DNA of 64,000 nt from JBFLVU01 sp037444825 (GTDB lineage Bacteria > Acidobacteriota > UBA4820 > DSQY01). The first letter of the stretch is position 1; every line of letters begins with the position of its first letter. The stretch spans positions 33,600 through 97,599 of the forward strand of contig JBBILR010000010.1 in the NCBI GenBank assembly GCA_037444825.1, read 5' to 3'. Below the pieces are notes generated by a model, which was not told the origin of the DNA, did not search any database, and saw only the letters and a program-made list of their open reading frames with translations. Below, piece by piece: positions 33,997-42,939 of the stretch. A program made the translations under genes and the position numbers.

Positions 33997-35127
33997 TCAG
34001 GAAACCGTTTCCTGGAAGACCACCCCCCGGCGGGCCAGCTCCTGCATGACGAAGAGGTAGCAGCCGGGCGCCTGGCCCACCAGCTCCGGCGGGGAGACCC
34101 CGGGGCGGCGGTACCGGCCCGACGCCACCAGGCGGGCGACGGCGGTGCAGGTGTACCCGGTGGTGCGGGCCATGGAGGTGGTGCGGGTGGCGGGGTCGTA
34201 CCGGTCCCACAGGTCGTAGACCCGAAGGACCCGTTTCCCGGCGGTCTCCCCCTCCACGGTGAGGCGCATGACCGTGACGTCCTCTTCCCCTTCGGTCAGC
34301 TGCCAGAGGGGGAACAGAAGGCGGGAGGTCACGTCCAGGGGGCGCACCCTCACCCCCCCCACCTCCAGGGGTTCTTTCGAAAAGAAGCCCGTCTCCCTCA
34401 GGATCCGCATCTTCTCGATGTGGCCGGGGTAGCGGAGGGTCTTCTCCTTCATGTTGGGGATGCGCATGGTGAAGAGGAGGCTTCTGAGCCCGTCGGTGTT
34501 GAAGGCCTCCAGGGTTCCCACACCGGGGAAGTCCAGGAGTTCGGGGTCCGACAGGGCCGGGCGCACCACGATCTCCCCCCGCTCCACGAAGCGGGCCGGG
34601 CGGAGGTACTCCTCGATGACGTCGGAGGGGGAAAAGACCGCCTTGTACTCGTACGGCCACTGCCGCACCAGGGGCAGCCCCCCCACCAGGCACTCGAAGC
34701 GGTCGATGCGGTCCATGACGGTGGTGAGGTACCCGAGGACGATGTTGCCCGCTCCGGGGGCGATGCCGGCGTCCACCACCGCCGTGACCCCGGCGCGGCG
34801 CGCCTCCTCGTCCAGAAGGCGGGCGTCCTCCTCGAAGAAGGAGATGTCCACCACGTTCTTGCCTTCCTCGATGACGGCCTTCAGCGTCTCGAAGCCCATG
34901 TGGCCCGGTACGGCGCCCACCACCAGGTCGGCCGAACGAACGGCCTCTTGGAGTTCCTTGCGGTTTTTCAGGTCCGCGCGCTTCCGCTTGAGGCCGGGCG
35001 TTTTCTCGATCCGGTCCAGGACCGCCTCCGAGGCGTCCACCGCCGTGACGGTGAACTCCCCTTCCCGCGCCAGGTCCAGGGCGATGGCCCTGCCCACCCT
35101 TCCCGCCCCCAAGACCGTCACGTGCAT
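33997..35127 (-). CDS. Saccharopine/lysine dehydrogenase family protein
   Basis: 376 residues. Rossmann fold at the N-terminus with GAGRVGRAIALDLA (7-20), then the DISFFEEDARLLDEEARRAG and DAGIAPGAGNIVLG segments typical of the saccharopine dehydrogenase C-terminal domain. The conserved R-x-T-G-Y-T-C-T/A motif near residue 330 (ARTTGYTCTAVARL) is present. Family members reduce or oxidise saccharopine, lysine (6-dehydrogenase) or carboxynorspermidine. The length and DAGIAPG motif fit lysine 6-dehydrogenase-like enzymes; the substrate is inferred. It lies 21 bases after addB. A lysine aminomutase gene occurs 16 kb away. Confidence 0.82.
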   Translation of the reverse strand: MHVTVLGAGRVGRAIALDLAREGEFTVTAVDASEAVLDRIEKTPGLKRKRADLKNRKELQEAVRSADLVVGAVPGHMGFETLKAVIEEGKNVVDISFFEEDARLLDEEARRAGVTAVVDAGIAPGAGNIVLGYLTTVMDRIDRFECLVGGLPLVRQWPYEYKAVFSPSDVIEEYLRPARFVERGEIVVRPALSDPELLDFPGVGTLEAFNTDGLRSLLFTMRIPNMKEKTLRYPGHIEKMRILRETGFFSKEPLEVGGVRVRPLDVTSRLLFPLWQLTEGEEDVTVMRLTVEGETAGKRVLRVYDLWDRYDPATRTTSMARTTGYTCTAVARLVASGRYRRPGVSPPELVGQAPGCYLFVMQELARRGVVFQETVS

Positions 35128-35131
35128 CGGA

Positions 35132-35147
35132 CCCTCCCCACGGAGGG
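35132..35147 (-). promoter_or_regulatory. Hairpin covering the ribosome site of the lysine dehydrogenase-like gene
   Basis: On the minus strand CCCTCC-GTGG-GGAGGG folds into a 6-bp hairpin whose 3' arm is the Shine-Dalgarno sequence, four bases before the ATG at 35127. TATACT at 35151-35156, overlapping the addB stop, is a probable -10 box. Confidence 0.45.
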
Positions 35148-35148
35148 C

Positions 35149-37956
35149 TCAGTATACACCGGGGTTCAACCGCGGGCGGCGGCAGAGGGGGGCGTAGGGG
35201 CATTTCTTGCATTCCTGAGGGTCGGCGGGGTCGGCCTCGAAGGGGAGGTCCGGGTCCAGGATCTCCGCCGCGAGGCGCCGGACCACCGGAAGGACGCAAT
35301 GGTCCAGGAAGGAGGCCAGCCCGCACGACACTCTTTCTTCCAGCTTCGCTTTCCTGCCCGGATCCCGGAGGGACACGAGGCGGGCTTCGAGGGCCTCCCC
35401 AGGGACGCCCCGGCTCCGGCGGACCATCTCCGCGTAGAGGGGGAGCTGGAGCGACCGAAGCCCCTTCCAGAGCGCCCGGCGGTCGGCCTGGGGGTCGGGC
35501 GGGTCCTCGGAGGGAAGGTCGTACCTTTCGGGATTCTTTCCCAGCTTGTAGTCGGTGAGGCGGAAGCGGCCGCCGGGAAGGGCGTCCAGCCGGTCCAGCC
35601 GTCCCTCCACCCGAACCGGCGGCCCCCCGCTCTCCGCCAGGTCCAGCCCCAGCTTCTCCTCCACCGCCACCACCACCCATCCGGGGGTCTTCTGTTCCTC
35701 CTCCAGCAGCTTTCTCAGGCGCTCCTCCGCCAGGGACGTGAGGAGAAAGGCGGCGTCCCTATCGCCGAAGGCCTCCCCCACCAGGGAGGGCAAGCGGGCC
35801 TTCATCTCATCGAAGTCCCCTTCGGTGAGCGCGCGCCCGGACAAGGGCCTGAAGAGCTCCGCCAGCACCCCGTGGAGGATCTTTCCCACCTCCCGGCCGT
35901 CGGTCTCCTCCTCCGCCTTCGGTTCTCCCAGGGAGAGGACCTTTTCCCAGTAGAAGCGGAGGGGGCACAGGAGGTACCGGTCCAGGGAGGTGGGGGAGAG
36001 GGTGAGGGACCGCAGGCGGGCCACCAGTTCCGGGCTCTTGGCAACGGCGCCCACCGGCTCCGTCTGGCCGCCCGTCCGGAAGGCGAGGCGGGTGACCTTG
36101 CCCTCCCCCCCCGCGCGGCGGGCCTCCCAGAGGAGCTGTCCCACGAAGGGGGAAGGGCCCCTCCCCGGCCGGGCGGCGTAGAGGGCCCAGGCCCGGCCGC
36201 TGGATTCCAGCAGGCGGAAGACGTGGTACCGGTAGATCTCCGCCCGCTCCAGAACCCCGGGGAGGCCCAAGGCCTGCCGGAAGGCCGGGGGGAGCAGGGG
36301 GTCGGGCGAGGGGGCGGTGGGGAGAGCCTCGTCGTCGGCGTCCAGGAGGATCACCGAGGGAAAGCGCAAAGCCTGGGTCTCCAGCACGCCCATGACTTGG
36401 AGCCCCCGGACCGGAAGGCCGGTGAAGGGGACCCGGACCTCCGAGAGGCGCTCCCGCACGAAGGCGAAGAGGCGGCGGGGCTCCGGGGCCTTTCCCTCCT
36501 CCCCCCGGCCCGCCTCCGCCAGGGCTTCCAGGCACCGGGCCGCCGCCTCGAAGGAGGGGCGGTAGAAGGGGTGGAAGGGGGCCCGGGAGCCCTCGGCCAC
36601 CGCCCCCAGGAGCCGCTCCAGCAGGACGCCGAGCCCCTCCAGGTTCCCCGCCGCGCGCACCTCCCGGAAGAAGAGGTCGTGCACGCGGACGAGGGCGGCG
36701 GACAGGACCTCCTCCCCGGGCCCCGCCGGGTTCAGGGTCCGCGCGCGCCGCCGCGGCCCCGCCTCCGCCTCCAGCGCCCTCAGGTCCACCTTCCGCCGCC
36801 CTTCTTCGAGGAGGAACTCCTGCACCGCGTGGAAGAAGATCCGCAGGGAACCGGGGGCCAGCCCCTCGGGGGCGAAGTTCTTGACGTAGGGGTGAAAGAG
36901 GAGGCGCAGGTAGGTCTGCCGGGGCACCGACTCCCCGTCCCCCTCCTCCGCCGCCCGGAGGACGGCGTCCAGCAAGGTGAAGAGGGGCGAGCGGGCCAGG
37001 GGGTATCCCAGGGTGACGTTGAAATCCTCTTTGAGGACGCCGAGGCCCTCCCACAGGAGGGGAAGGAGGGTGTCGGGGTCGGGGAGGACCACCACCGTCT
37101 CCTCCGGCACGAGCCCTTCCCGGGAGAGGATCTCCCCCACCCGGAGGGCCTCGCCGTGGGCCGAGGGGGCCTCCTCCACGGTGAGGGAGAGGCGGGGCGG
37201 GGCGAAGGGGGGGGCGGGGTGGCGGGGGGCCAGGGCGGCCTCCATGCGCCGGAAGGCCTCCCACCGGCGCCCGTCGTGGTGGCGGAGGAGGGTGACCTCG
37301 GCGGAGGAGGACAGGGCCCGGAGGAGGCGGATCTGCCCGCGGGTCAGGGAGAAGAAGCCCACGAAGAGGATTTGCCGCCAGGGCGGCCGCCCCTCCCTCT
37401 CGAGGTGTTCCGCCGCCCGCCGAATGGCCTGGGCGTCGGTCCAGGCCCCCTCCCGGGCACACAGATCCCGGAAGGCGGTCCTCAGGGTGGGGAGGAGGTC
37501 GTGAAAGGCCCGGGAGGAAGGCGCCAGCGCGTCGAAGAGGGGATGGTTCCGGAGGGAGGCCAGGGCGGCGTCGGGGACGTCCTCCTCCTCCAGCGTCTCC
37601 AGGGCCTCGAGCCAGGCCCGCCCCGGCCCGTAGAAGGAGACCAGGTCCCCGCCGAAGCCCGGGGAGGCTTCCTGCCCGGCGGCCCTCGCCGCGTGGAGGA
37701 GAAGGCGAAGGCTCTCCAGCGGCTCCGGCCCCTCGGCAGGTAGCCCCGCCGTCTTCCGGGCGAGACCCGCCATCGTCAGGAGGGCGGGAGGCCGGCAGGG
37801 CCCCCCCCGCCTTCGGGCGAAGGCGAGGGCGAAGTGGCTCGCCGCCCGGCGTCCCGGAAAGACCACCGCCGTCCCCTCCGGCGGCAGGGAAAGACTTTCC
37901 TCCACCGCGCGCTGGAGGAGGTCCTCCCCGACGAACAGGTCCTTTATCCTCACCAC
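35149..37956 (-). CDS. addB: AddB-like helicase-nuclease subunit
   Basis: 935 residues. C-terminal PD-(D/E)XK nuclease domain with RVEGRLDRLDALPGG and LTDYKLGK (catalytic D and D-x-K) and a 4Fe-4S site: one Cys before the nuclease (YLLCPLRFYW) and C-x2-C-x5-C at the end (ECKKCPYAPLC). The N-terminal half is a degenerate helicase-like region (VVFPGRRAASHFAL replaces Walker A), as in AddB. With AddA it resects double-strand breaks for RecA. The GTG start lies within the last codons of addA (GTGGTGA), so the two are coupled. Shorter than the 1,150-residue Bacillus AddB. Confidence 0.88.
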   Translation of the reverse strand: MVRIKDLFVGEDLLQRAVEESLSLPPEGTAVVFPGRRAASHFALAFARRRGGPCRPPALLTMAGLARKTAGLPAEGPEPLESLRLLLHAARAAGQEASPGFGGDLVSFYGPGRAWLEALETLEEEDVPDAALASLRNHPLFDALAPSSRAFHDLLPTLRTAFRDLCAREGAWTDAQAIRRAAEHLEREGRPPWRQILFVGFFSLTRGQIRLLRALSSSAEVTLLRHHDGRRWEAFRRMEAALAPRHPAPPFAPPRLSLTVEEAPSAHGEALRVGEILSREGLVPEETVVVLPDPDTLLPLLWEGLGVLKEDFNVTLGYPLARSPLFTLLDAVLRAAEEGDGESVPRQTYLRLLFHPYVKNFAPEGLAPGSLRIFFHAVQEFLLEEGRRKVDLRALEAEAGPRRRARTLNPAGPGEEVLSAALVRVHDLFFREVRAAGNLEGLGVLLERLLGAVAEGSRAPFHPFYRPSFEAAARCLEALAEAGRGEEGKAPEPRRLFAFVRERLSEVRVPFTGLPVRGLQVMGVLETQALRFPSVILLDADDEALPTAPSPDPLLPPAFRQALGLPGVLERAEIYRYHVFRLLESSGRAWALYAARPGRGPSPFVGQLLWEARRAGGEGKVTRLAFRTGGQTEPVGAVAKSPELVARLRSLTLSPTSLDRYLLCPLRFYWEKVLSLGEPKAEEETDGREVGKILHGVLAELFRPLSGRALTEGDFDEMKARLPSLVGEAFGDRDAAFLLTSLAEERLRKLLEEEQKTPGWVVVAVEEKLGLDLAESGGPPVRVEGRLDRLDALPGGRFRLTDYKLGKNPERYDLPSEDPPDPQADRRALWKGLRSLQLPLYAEMVRRSRGVPGEALEARLVSLRDPGRKAKLEERVSCGLASFLDHCVLPVVRRLAAEILDPDLPFEADPADPQECKKCPYAPLCRRPRLNPGVY

Positions 37957-40900
37957 GGGACCTCCTCCACGCGCTCCAGGGCCAGGTAGGCCAGCCGGCC
38001 CGAGACCCGCCGGCCGGGGTAGAGGGCCGAGACGAGGCGGCAGTACAGGGCCACCTGCTGGCGGTGGGCCTCCGGCGTTTCCTGGCCGGTCTTCCAGTCC
38101 ACCACCGTGACGCGGTCCTCCTCCACGATCAGCCGGTCCACCCGGTGGATCCGGCCCTCCCCGTCCAGGATCTCCACCTCGTTGAGGACCTCACCCGAGG
38201 GGGGGCTCAGAAGGGGGCCGAGGTCCGGGTGGGCCCACAGGGCGGCGAACCGGACGGTGATCTCCCGGGCCTCTTCGGGACGGGCCCCCGCGGCCTCAAG
38301 GCTACCCCCCCCCGCACCTTCGATCCCGAAGCCCCCCTCCAGCAACCCGTGGAGGCGCTTCCCCAGCCGCACCGCCCCCCACGCCTCCGGGGGGGGAGGA
38401 CGGTAGCCGGGATCGGCGGGGGGCAGGATCCGGGAGCGCCACGGCGACCGGGCCGAGGGACGGCTCAGGAAGTTCGCCGCCTCGGCGGGGGCCTCCCGGC
38501 GGGTGGGGGTCCCCTCTTCCAGCGGCGCCTGGAGGGGCGGCCGCAGGTCCCTCTGCCCCGCCCCTGGGCTCAGGACGACGTGGAGCTCGTCCTGGGCCCG
38601 GGTGAGGGCGACGTAGAAGGCGCAGAGTTCGTCCCGAAGGGCCAGGAGCTGGTTTTCCCGGTAAGCCCGCCCGAGGGCGGGGGACAAGGTCCAGTGGACC
38701 TTCCTCGTCCGCACCCACAGGAGCCCCTCCGGCGCGGGAAGGAGGAAATCGCCCCCATTGGGTCCTTTCGGGGACCGCAGGGACGGGAGGAGCAGGACCA
38801 CCACGGGAAAACCCAGCCCCTTGGCCTTGTGGACGGTGAGCACCCGAAAGGCGTCGCCGCCCTCCGGGAGGGGGACCTCCAGCCCCTCCTCCTCCGGGTC
38901 CTCCTCCAGGGCGGCCAGGAGGGACCCGGCGGTGGCCGCCCCCTCCCGCTCCTTGCGGGAGACCACCTCCAGGAAATGGGCGAGGAAGGCCTCGTCCTCC
39001 GGGAAGCGGGAGAAGGCCTGGGAACGCTCCAGGAAGTCCTGGAGGAGGTCGTAGGGGGCCAGGTACCCCACCCCCTGGAAGAGGGGCTCCACGAAGTCCT
39101 TCCAGGCCCGGGGGAAGGCCTCCCGGTAGGCCCGGTAGAGGGCGCCCCCCCGGGAGGAGGCCCAGCGGGCCAGGAGGGCGTGGAGTTCGGCGGGGGGGAT
39201 GGCCGCGGCCCGTTCCATCAGGGTTCCCGAGGCGAAGGTCGCGAAGGAGAGGTCGTCGGTGGGGGTGTCCAGGAACCGCAGGAGGGCCAGGAGCTCCTGG
39301 ACCCGGGGATGGGTGGTCACCCGGGCCGCCGACTCGGTGGCCACCCGGTACCCGGCCTCCTCCAGGACCTTCGTGATGGCCCGGGCCTGGTCGTTTTTCC
39401 GAACCAGGAAGGCCACCTCCCCCGGCCGGTACCCCCTCTGGAGCAGGTCGGGGAGCAGGCCCGACGCCGCCTCCCGGGCCGCCCGCTCCAGGGGATCCTC
39501 TCCCTCGGCATCCGGGCCGGCGGGTCCCTCCACGACGCGGACGAAGCCCCCGGGGCGCCGGCCGTCGGGCCGCTGGAAGGCGTCGCGAAAGACGGGGGCC
39601 ATCACCCGGTCGTACTCCTCGCCCGAGACCTCGAAGGCGCGGAACGACCACTCCCGCAGGGCCGGCTCGGAGAAGGTCCGGTTGAAGAACTCCACCAGGA
39701 CCTCCCGGCTGCGGTGGTTTTCCGGAAGGATGTCGCTCCTCCCTCCGAAGGTCCCGGCCAGTTCCTCGTAGGCCTCTCCGAAGAGGTGGGGGGCGCCCCC
39801 CCGGAAGCGGTAGATGGCCTGTTTCGGGTCCCCCACGAAGAAGAAGGAGCCTCCCCGGGCGAGGGCCTCCTCCGCCAAGGGGCGGAGGGCCTGCCACTGG
39901 ACCTCGCTGGTGTCCTGGAACTCGTCCACCAGGAGGTGGCGGTACCGCTCCCCCAGGGCCAGGAGGACCGAGGGCAGCCCCCCGCCGGCCAGGTGCCTCG
40001 CCAGCTCCCGGGCCACCCGCTCCAGAAGCTCGGCGTGCTCCCGGCGGGCCCGCTCCTCCAGGGCCTCTTCCAGCCGCGCCTCCAGGCGAAGGGCGGGGTT
40101 CCCGAGGGCCAGGGCGTGGCGGATGGCCAGGGCCCGCAGGCTCTCTTGGAGGCGGGACCAGGCCTCCTCCTCCTCGGAGCCCACCTTCGTTTTGGATTCC
40201 TTTATGACGCACTCTTTCAGGTTGACCTTCGTCCAGGACTTTGAATCGAGCTCGAGGAAGGCAGGGACGGAAGGATTCGCCGCCAGGTTCCGCAACTTCT
40301 TGAGGAAGGCCTTCCCATTCGAGATTTGGATCCCCTTGGCCTCGAGGCGCCCCAGGAGGTCCGCCGCCCGCCTTCCCGCCTCCTCGACCCTCTGGCCCAC
40401 TTCGGTGTCCGCATCCTCCAGCGGGACCGGGCAGGCCGCCACTCCCGCCAGCCGGTCGTGGAGGGTCCTCTGTTCCTGGAGAAATTTTCTTATGAGGTCC
40501 CAGTCCAGGTCCTCCTGGACCCGCATCATCTCCTGAAGCACGGCCTCCAGGTCTTTCCGGAGACCCCCGTCGCGGCCCGCTTCCGAAAGGAGGGCGAGGA
40601 AGGCCCGGCGGACGAGGGGCTGGGCGTTCAAGACCAGCGAGAAGCCGGGGGGGAGGCCCAACTCGAAGGCGGAGGCCCGGGCGGCCGACGCCAGAAAGGC
40701 GTCGATGGTGCCCACCGAGAAGAAGGGCCACCGGTGAAAGACCGCCTCCAGGGCCCGCTCCGCCCGCTCCGCCAGGGCCTCTTCGGAAAGGCCCGCGGCG
40801 CCCGCCAGTTCCCGGCGGAGGGCGAGGTCCTTCGGGTCTTGCGGCCGGGAAAGGGCCTCCAGCCAGGAGAGGACCCGCTCCCGCATCTCCCCCGCCGCCT

Positions 40901-41066
40901 TTCGGGTGAAGGTGACGGCCAGGATGCGGCCCAGCTCCTCGGCGGGATCCTCCGAGCCGAGGAGGAGGGTGAGGTAGCGGAAGGCCAGGGCGTGGGTCTT
41001 TCCCGCCCCCGCCGAGGCCACGAGGCGGATCACCCCCCTCGAAACGAAGCTCGTCGCGCCGTCCAT
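37950..41066 (-). CDS. addA: AddA-like UvrD-family helicase/nuclease
   Basis: 1038 residues from ATG 41066 (GGGGAGCGAAG before it; a start 13 codons earlier has none). Superfamily 1 motifs: Walker A VASAGAGKTHALA (about 16-28), motif Ia VTFTRKAAGEMRERV, Walker B LLVDEFQDTSEVQW, motif III FFVGDPKQAIYRFRG, motif V VLTVHKAKGLGFPVV, motif VI YVALTRAQDEL. The C-terminal nuclease domain shows HRVDRLIVEE and VVDWKTGQE. It loads with AddB at DNA ends and degrades until a recognition sequence. TAGAAT at 41084-41089 is a likely -10 box. First gene of a run reaching at least the lysine-dehydrogenase-like gene. Confidence 0.92.
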   Translation of the reverse strand: MDGATSFVSRGVIRLVASAGAGKTHALAFRYLTLLLGSEDPAEELGRILAVTFTRKAAGEMRERVLSWLEALSRPQDPKDLALRRELAGAAGLSEEALAERAERALEAVFHRWPFFSVGTIDAFLASAARASAFELGLPPGFSLVLNAQPLVRRAFLALLSEAGRDGGLRKDLEAVLQEMMRVQEDLDWDLIRKFLQEQRTLHDRLAGVAACPVPLEDADTEVGQRVEEAGRRAADLLGRLEAKGIQISNGKAFLKKLRNLAANPSVPAFLELDSKSWTKVNLKECVIKESKTKVGSEEEEAWSRLQESLRALAIRHALALGNPALRLEARLEEALEERARREHAELLERVARELARHLAGGGLPSVLLALGERYRHLLVDEFQDTSEVQWQALRPLAEEALARGGSFFFVGDPKQAIYRFRGGAPHLFGEAYEELAGTFGGRSDILPENHRSREVLVEFFNRTFSEPALREWSFRAFEVSGEEYDRVMAPVFRDAFQRPDGRRPGGFVRVVEGPAGPDAEGEDPLERAAREAASGLLPDLLQRGYRPGEVAFLVRKNDQARAITKVLEEAGYRVATESAARVTTHPRVQELLALLRFLDTPTDDLSFATFASGTLMERAAAIPPAELHALLARWASSRGGALYRAYREAFPRAWKDFVEPLFQGVGYLAPYDLLQDFLERSQAFSRFPEDEAFLAHFLEVVSRKEREGAATAGSLLAALEEDPEEEGLEVPLPEGGDAFRVLTVHKAKGLGFPVVVLLLPSLRSPKGPNGGDFLLPAPEGLLWVRTRKVHWTLSPALGRAYRENQLLALRDELCAFYVALTRAQDELHVVLSPGAGQRDLRPPLQAPLEEGTPTRREAPAEAANFLSRPSARSPWRSRILPPADPGYRPPPPEAWGAVRLGKRLHGLLEGGFGIEGAGGGSLEAAGARPEEAREITVRFAALWAHPDLGPLLSPPSGEVLNEVEILDGEGRIHRVDRLIVEEDRVTVVDWKTGQETPEAHRQQVALYCRLVSALYPGRRVSGRLAYLALERVEEVPW

Positions 41067-41181
41067 CTTCGCTCCCCGGGGACATTCTACCGCCCCCCGG
41101 TGCACAGAATGGACACCCGCTCGGCCTCCCTCGGGAAGACCCGCCTTGCCCCGGAGCGCCCCCTTCGCCTAGGATGGGGCC

Positions 41182-42321
41182 ATGCGCGAGGCGGCCCGGG
41201 TGGCCCTCTTCCTCGGAATCGTCCTTTTCGTCTGGGCCCTCGAGCACGCCTACCTCTTCCGCCGCGTCGCCCCCTTCCTCGGTCCCCGGGGAACGGCCCT
41301 CCGGCGGGCCGGCCTCCTGGTCGTCCTCCTGGCCGCCGTCCTCTACCCGGCGGGGCGGGTGGCCGCCCGCCTCTTCCCGGGAAAGACCGCCTACGCCATG
41401 GAGTTCGCCGGCGCCGTTTGGATGGGGTTTCTCTTCCTGGCCGTGGCCTTCCTTCTGGCGGTGGACCTCCCCACCCTCCTCGGCCGGCTCGCCCCCGGTG
41501 GGCTTCGGGCCCTCCGGCTGGGCGCCCTGGCTTCCTCGCTCCTCCTGGGCGCCTTCGCCCTGTTCCAGGGGCTCCGAACCCCCGCCGTCACCGTCCGCAC
41601 CCTGGTTCTCCCCGGCCTTTCCCCCGCCCTGGCGGGAAAGACCCTCCTCCAGGTCTCGGACCTCCACCTGGGGACCCTGCTGGGCCGCCGCTGGCTCTCC
41701 CGGCTGGGGGAAACCCTCGCGGACCTGAAGCCCGACCTTCTCGTCGTCACCGGGGACCTCGTGGACGGCCACGTCCCCGACGTGGAACCCCTCGTCCCCC
41801 TGCTCCAGGGGTGGCGGCCCCCCCTGGGAAAGTACGCCGTCCTGGGGAACCACGAGTTCTACGGCGGGGCGGAGAAGGCCGCGGACCTCCTCCGAAGGGC
41901 CGGCTTCCGGGTGCTGAGGCAGGAGGCGGTGGAGGCGGCGCCGGGGCTCTTCCTGGCGGGGGTGGACGACCTCACCGCCCGCCGGCAGTTCCGTGTGGGC
42001 GGCGACCCGCTGGCGGAGGCCCTGGGGCCCCTCCCTTCGGGCCGCCCCTGCATCCTGCTGAGCCACAGCCCGCTGGGGGCCGAGGAGGCCGCCTCCCGGG
42101 GGGCCTCGGCCATGCTCTCGGGCCACACCCACGCCGGCCAGATCTGGCCCTTCGGCCTTCTGATCCGGATCTTCTACCCGCGCCTTTCGGGCGCGTACAC
42201 CGTGGGGCCCCTCTCGCTGTACGTCTGCCGGGGGGCGGGAACGTGGGGGCCGCCCATGCGCCTCTTCCGCCGGGGGGAGGTGGTTCTCTTCAGGCTGGAA
42301 CCGGAGGGTGCCACTCCCTGA
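41182..42321 (+). CDS. Membrane metallophosphoesterase (YkuE/LpxH-like fold)
   Basis: 379 residues. Four hydrophobic helices (about 5-22, 42-60, 72-95, 108-127) are followed by a calcineurin-like phosphoesterase domain: SDLHLG (about 159-164), TGDLVDG, LGNHEFYGG, SHSP and SGHTHAGQ. Members of this transmembrane class cleave phosphodiester or lipid phosphate bonds at the membrane; substrate unknown. ATG 41182 lies six bases after TAGGAT without a ribosome site, as for aroK and the K+ channel. Confidence 0.85.
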   Translation: MREAARVALFLGIVLFVWALEHAYLFRRVAPFLGPRGTALRRAGLLVVLLAAVLYPAGRVAARLFPGKTAYAMEFAGAVWMGFLFLAVAFLLAVDLPTLLGRLAPGGLRALRLGALASSLLLGAFALFQGLRTPAVTVRTLVLPGLSPALAGKTLLQVSDLHLGTLLGRRWLSRLGETLADLKPDLLVVTGDLVDGHVPDVEPLVPLLQGWRPPLGKYAVLGNHEFYGGAEKAADLLRRAGFRVLRQEAVEAAPGLFLAGVDDLTARRQFRVGGDPLAEALGPLPSGRPCILLSHSPLGAEEAASRGASAMLSGHTHAGQIWPFGLLIRIFYPRLSGAYTVGPLSLYVCRGAGTWGPPMRLFRRGEVVLFRLEPEGATP

Positions 42322-42340
42322 CGGAACGGGGTAACACTTT

Positions 42341-42401
42341 TCGGCGGGAGCGACGGCTTTTCTCGGAAAGACGCCCGCCGAGAAATGGCACCGGGGTTGC
42401 T
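42341..42401 (+). promoter_or_regulatory. Sigma-54 promoter and upstream inverted repeat for the pilin gene
   Basis: TGGCAC-N5-TTGCT at 42386-42401 fits the -24/-12 consensus (TGGCACG-N4-TTGCW) at all but one position. Five bases upstream, TCGGCGGG (42341-42348) and CCCGCCGA (42374-42381) are perfect 8-bp inverted repeats; they may terminate the phosphoesterase transcript or bind an activator. The predicted start near 42412 leaves a 20-base leader. Confidence 0.85.
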
Positions 42402-42431
42402 AAGCTTCCAGGCGGAGTGGGAGGGCGCGCC

Positions 42432-42926
42432 ATGGAGCGGAACCGGGGCTTCACGCTCATCGAACTCCTCATCGTGGTGGCCATCATCGGCCTCCTGGCC
42501 GCCATCGCCATCCCCAACCTGATCCAGGCCATCCAGCGTTCCAAGCAGAAGCGGGCCATGGCCGAGGTGCGGGGGCTGGCCACCGCCTGCAACTCCTACA
42601 GCACCGACACCAACGACTTCCCCCACGGGAACACGTCGTGGCAGAACACCGACGTGGTGATCCCCATCGGGGAGCTGGCCCCCTTCTACATCAAGGAGGT
42701 TCCCAACCCCGACCCCTGGGACACCAAGTACCAGTACGCCTGCACCGATTCCTACCAGGACTTCGCCCTGCGCTCCCTGGGGAAGGGCGGCGCCGACGAC
42801 GGGGAGGACCTGGCGTCGGTTCTGGCGGCCCGGCCCCAGGTCACCGCGTGTCTGGAAAACGACATCGTTTGGGCCAACAGCGGCTTCACCGCCTGGCCCG
42901 AGGGCAAGCAGCGGCGCTGCCAGTAG
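42432..42926 (+). CDS. Type IV pilin / GspG-like pseudopilin
   Basis: 164 residues. Short basic leader MERNRG cut before F by a prepilin peptidase, then FTLIELLIVVAIIGLLAAIAIPNL with the essential Glu5 (mature numbering), the membrane/assembly helix. The C-terminal domain has a Y-S-T-D-x-N-D-F-P region and the N-P-D-P-W-D-x-K-Y-Q-Y motif of GspG-type pseudopilins, plus cysteines for disulphides. ATG 42432 has GGGAGGG. Sigma-54 control and GspG-like features point to a major fibre subunit of a pilus or type II secretion apparatus; the assembly genes are elsewhere. Confidence 0.9.
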   Translation: MERNRGFTLIELLIVVAIIGLLAAIAIPNLIQAIQRSKQKRAMAEVRGLATACNSYSTDTNDFPHGNTSWQNTDVVIPIGELAPFYIKEVPNPDPWDTKYQYACTDSYQDFALRSLGKGGADDGEDLASVLAARPQVTACLENDIVWANSGFTAWPEGKQRRCQ

Positions 42927-42939
42927 CGGGGCCTTCCCG

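Noticed and set aside
38302..42132. 1276-codon open frame on the minus strand across addA and the next gene
   Set aside because: Out-of-frame reading of addA plus antisense of the membrane phosphoesterase; Pro/Gly/Arg-rich and unrelated to any family.
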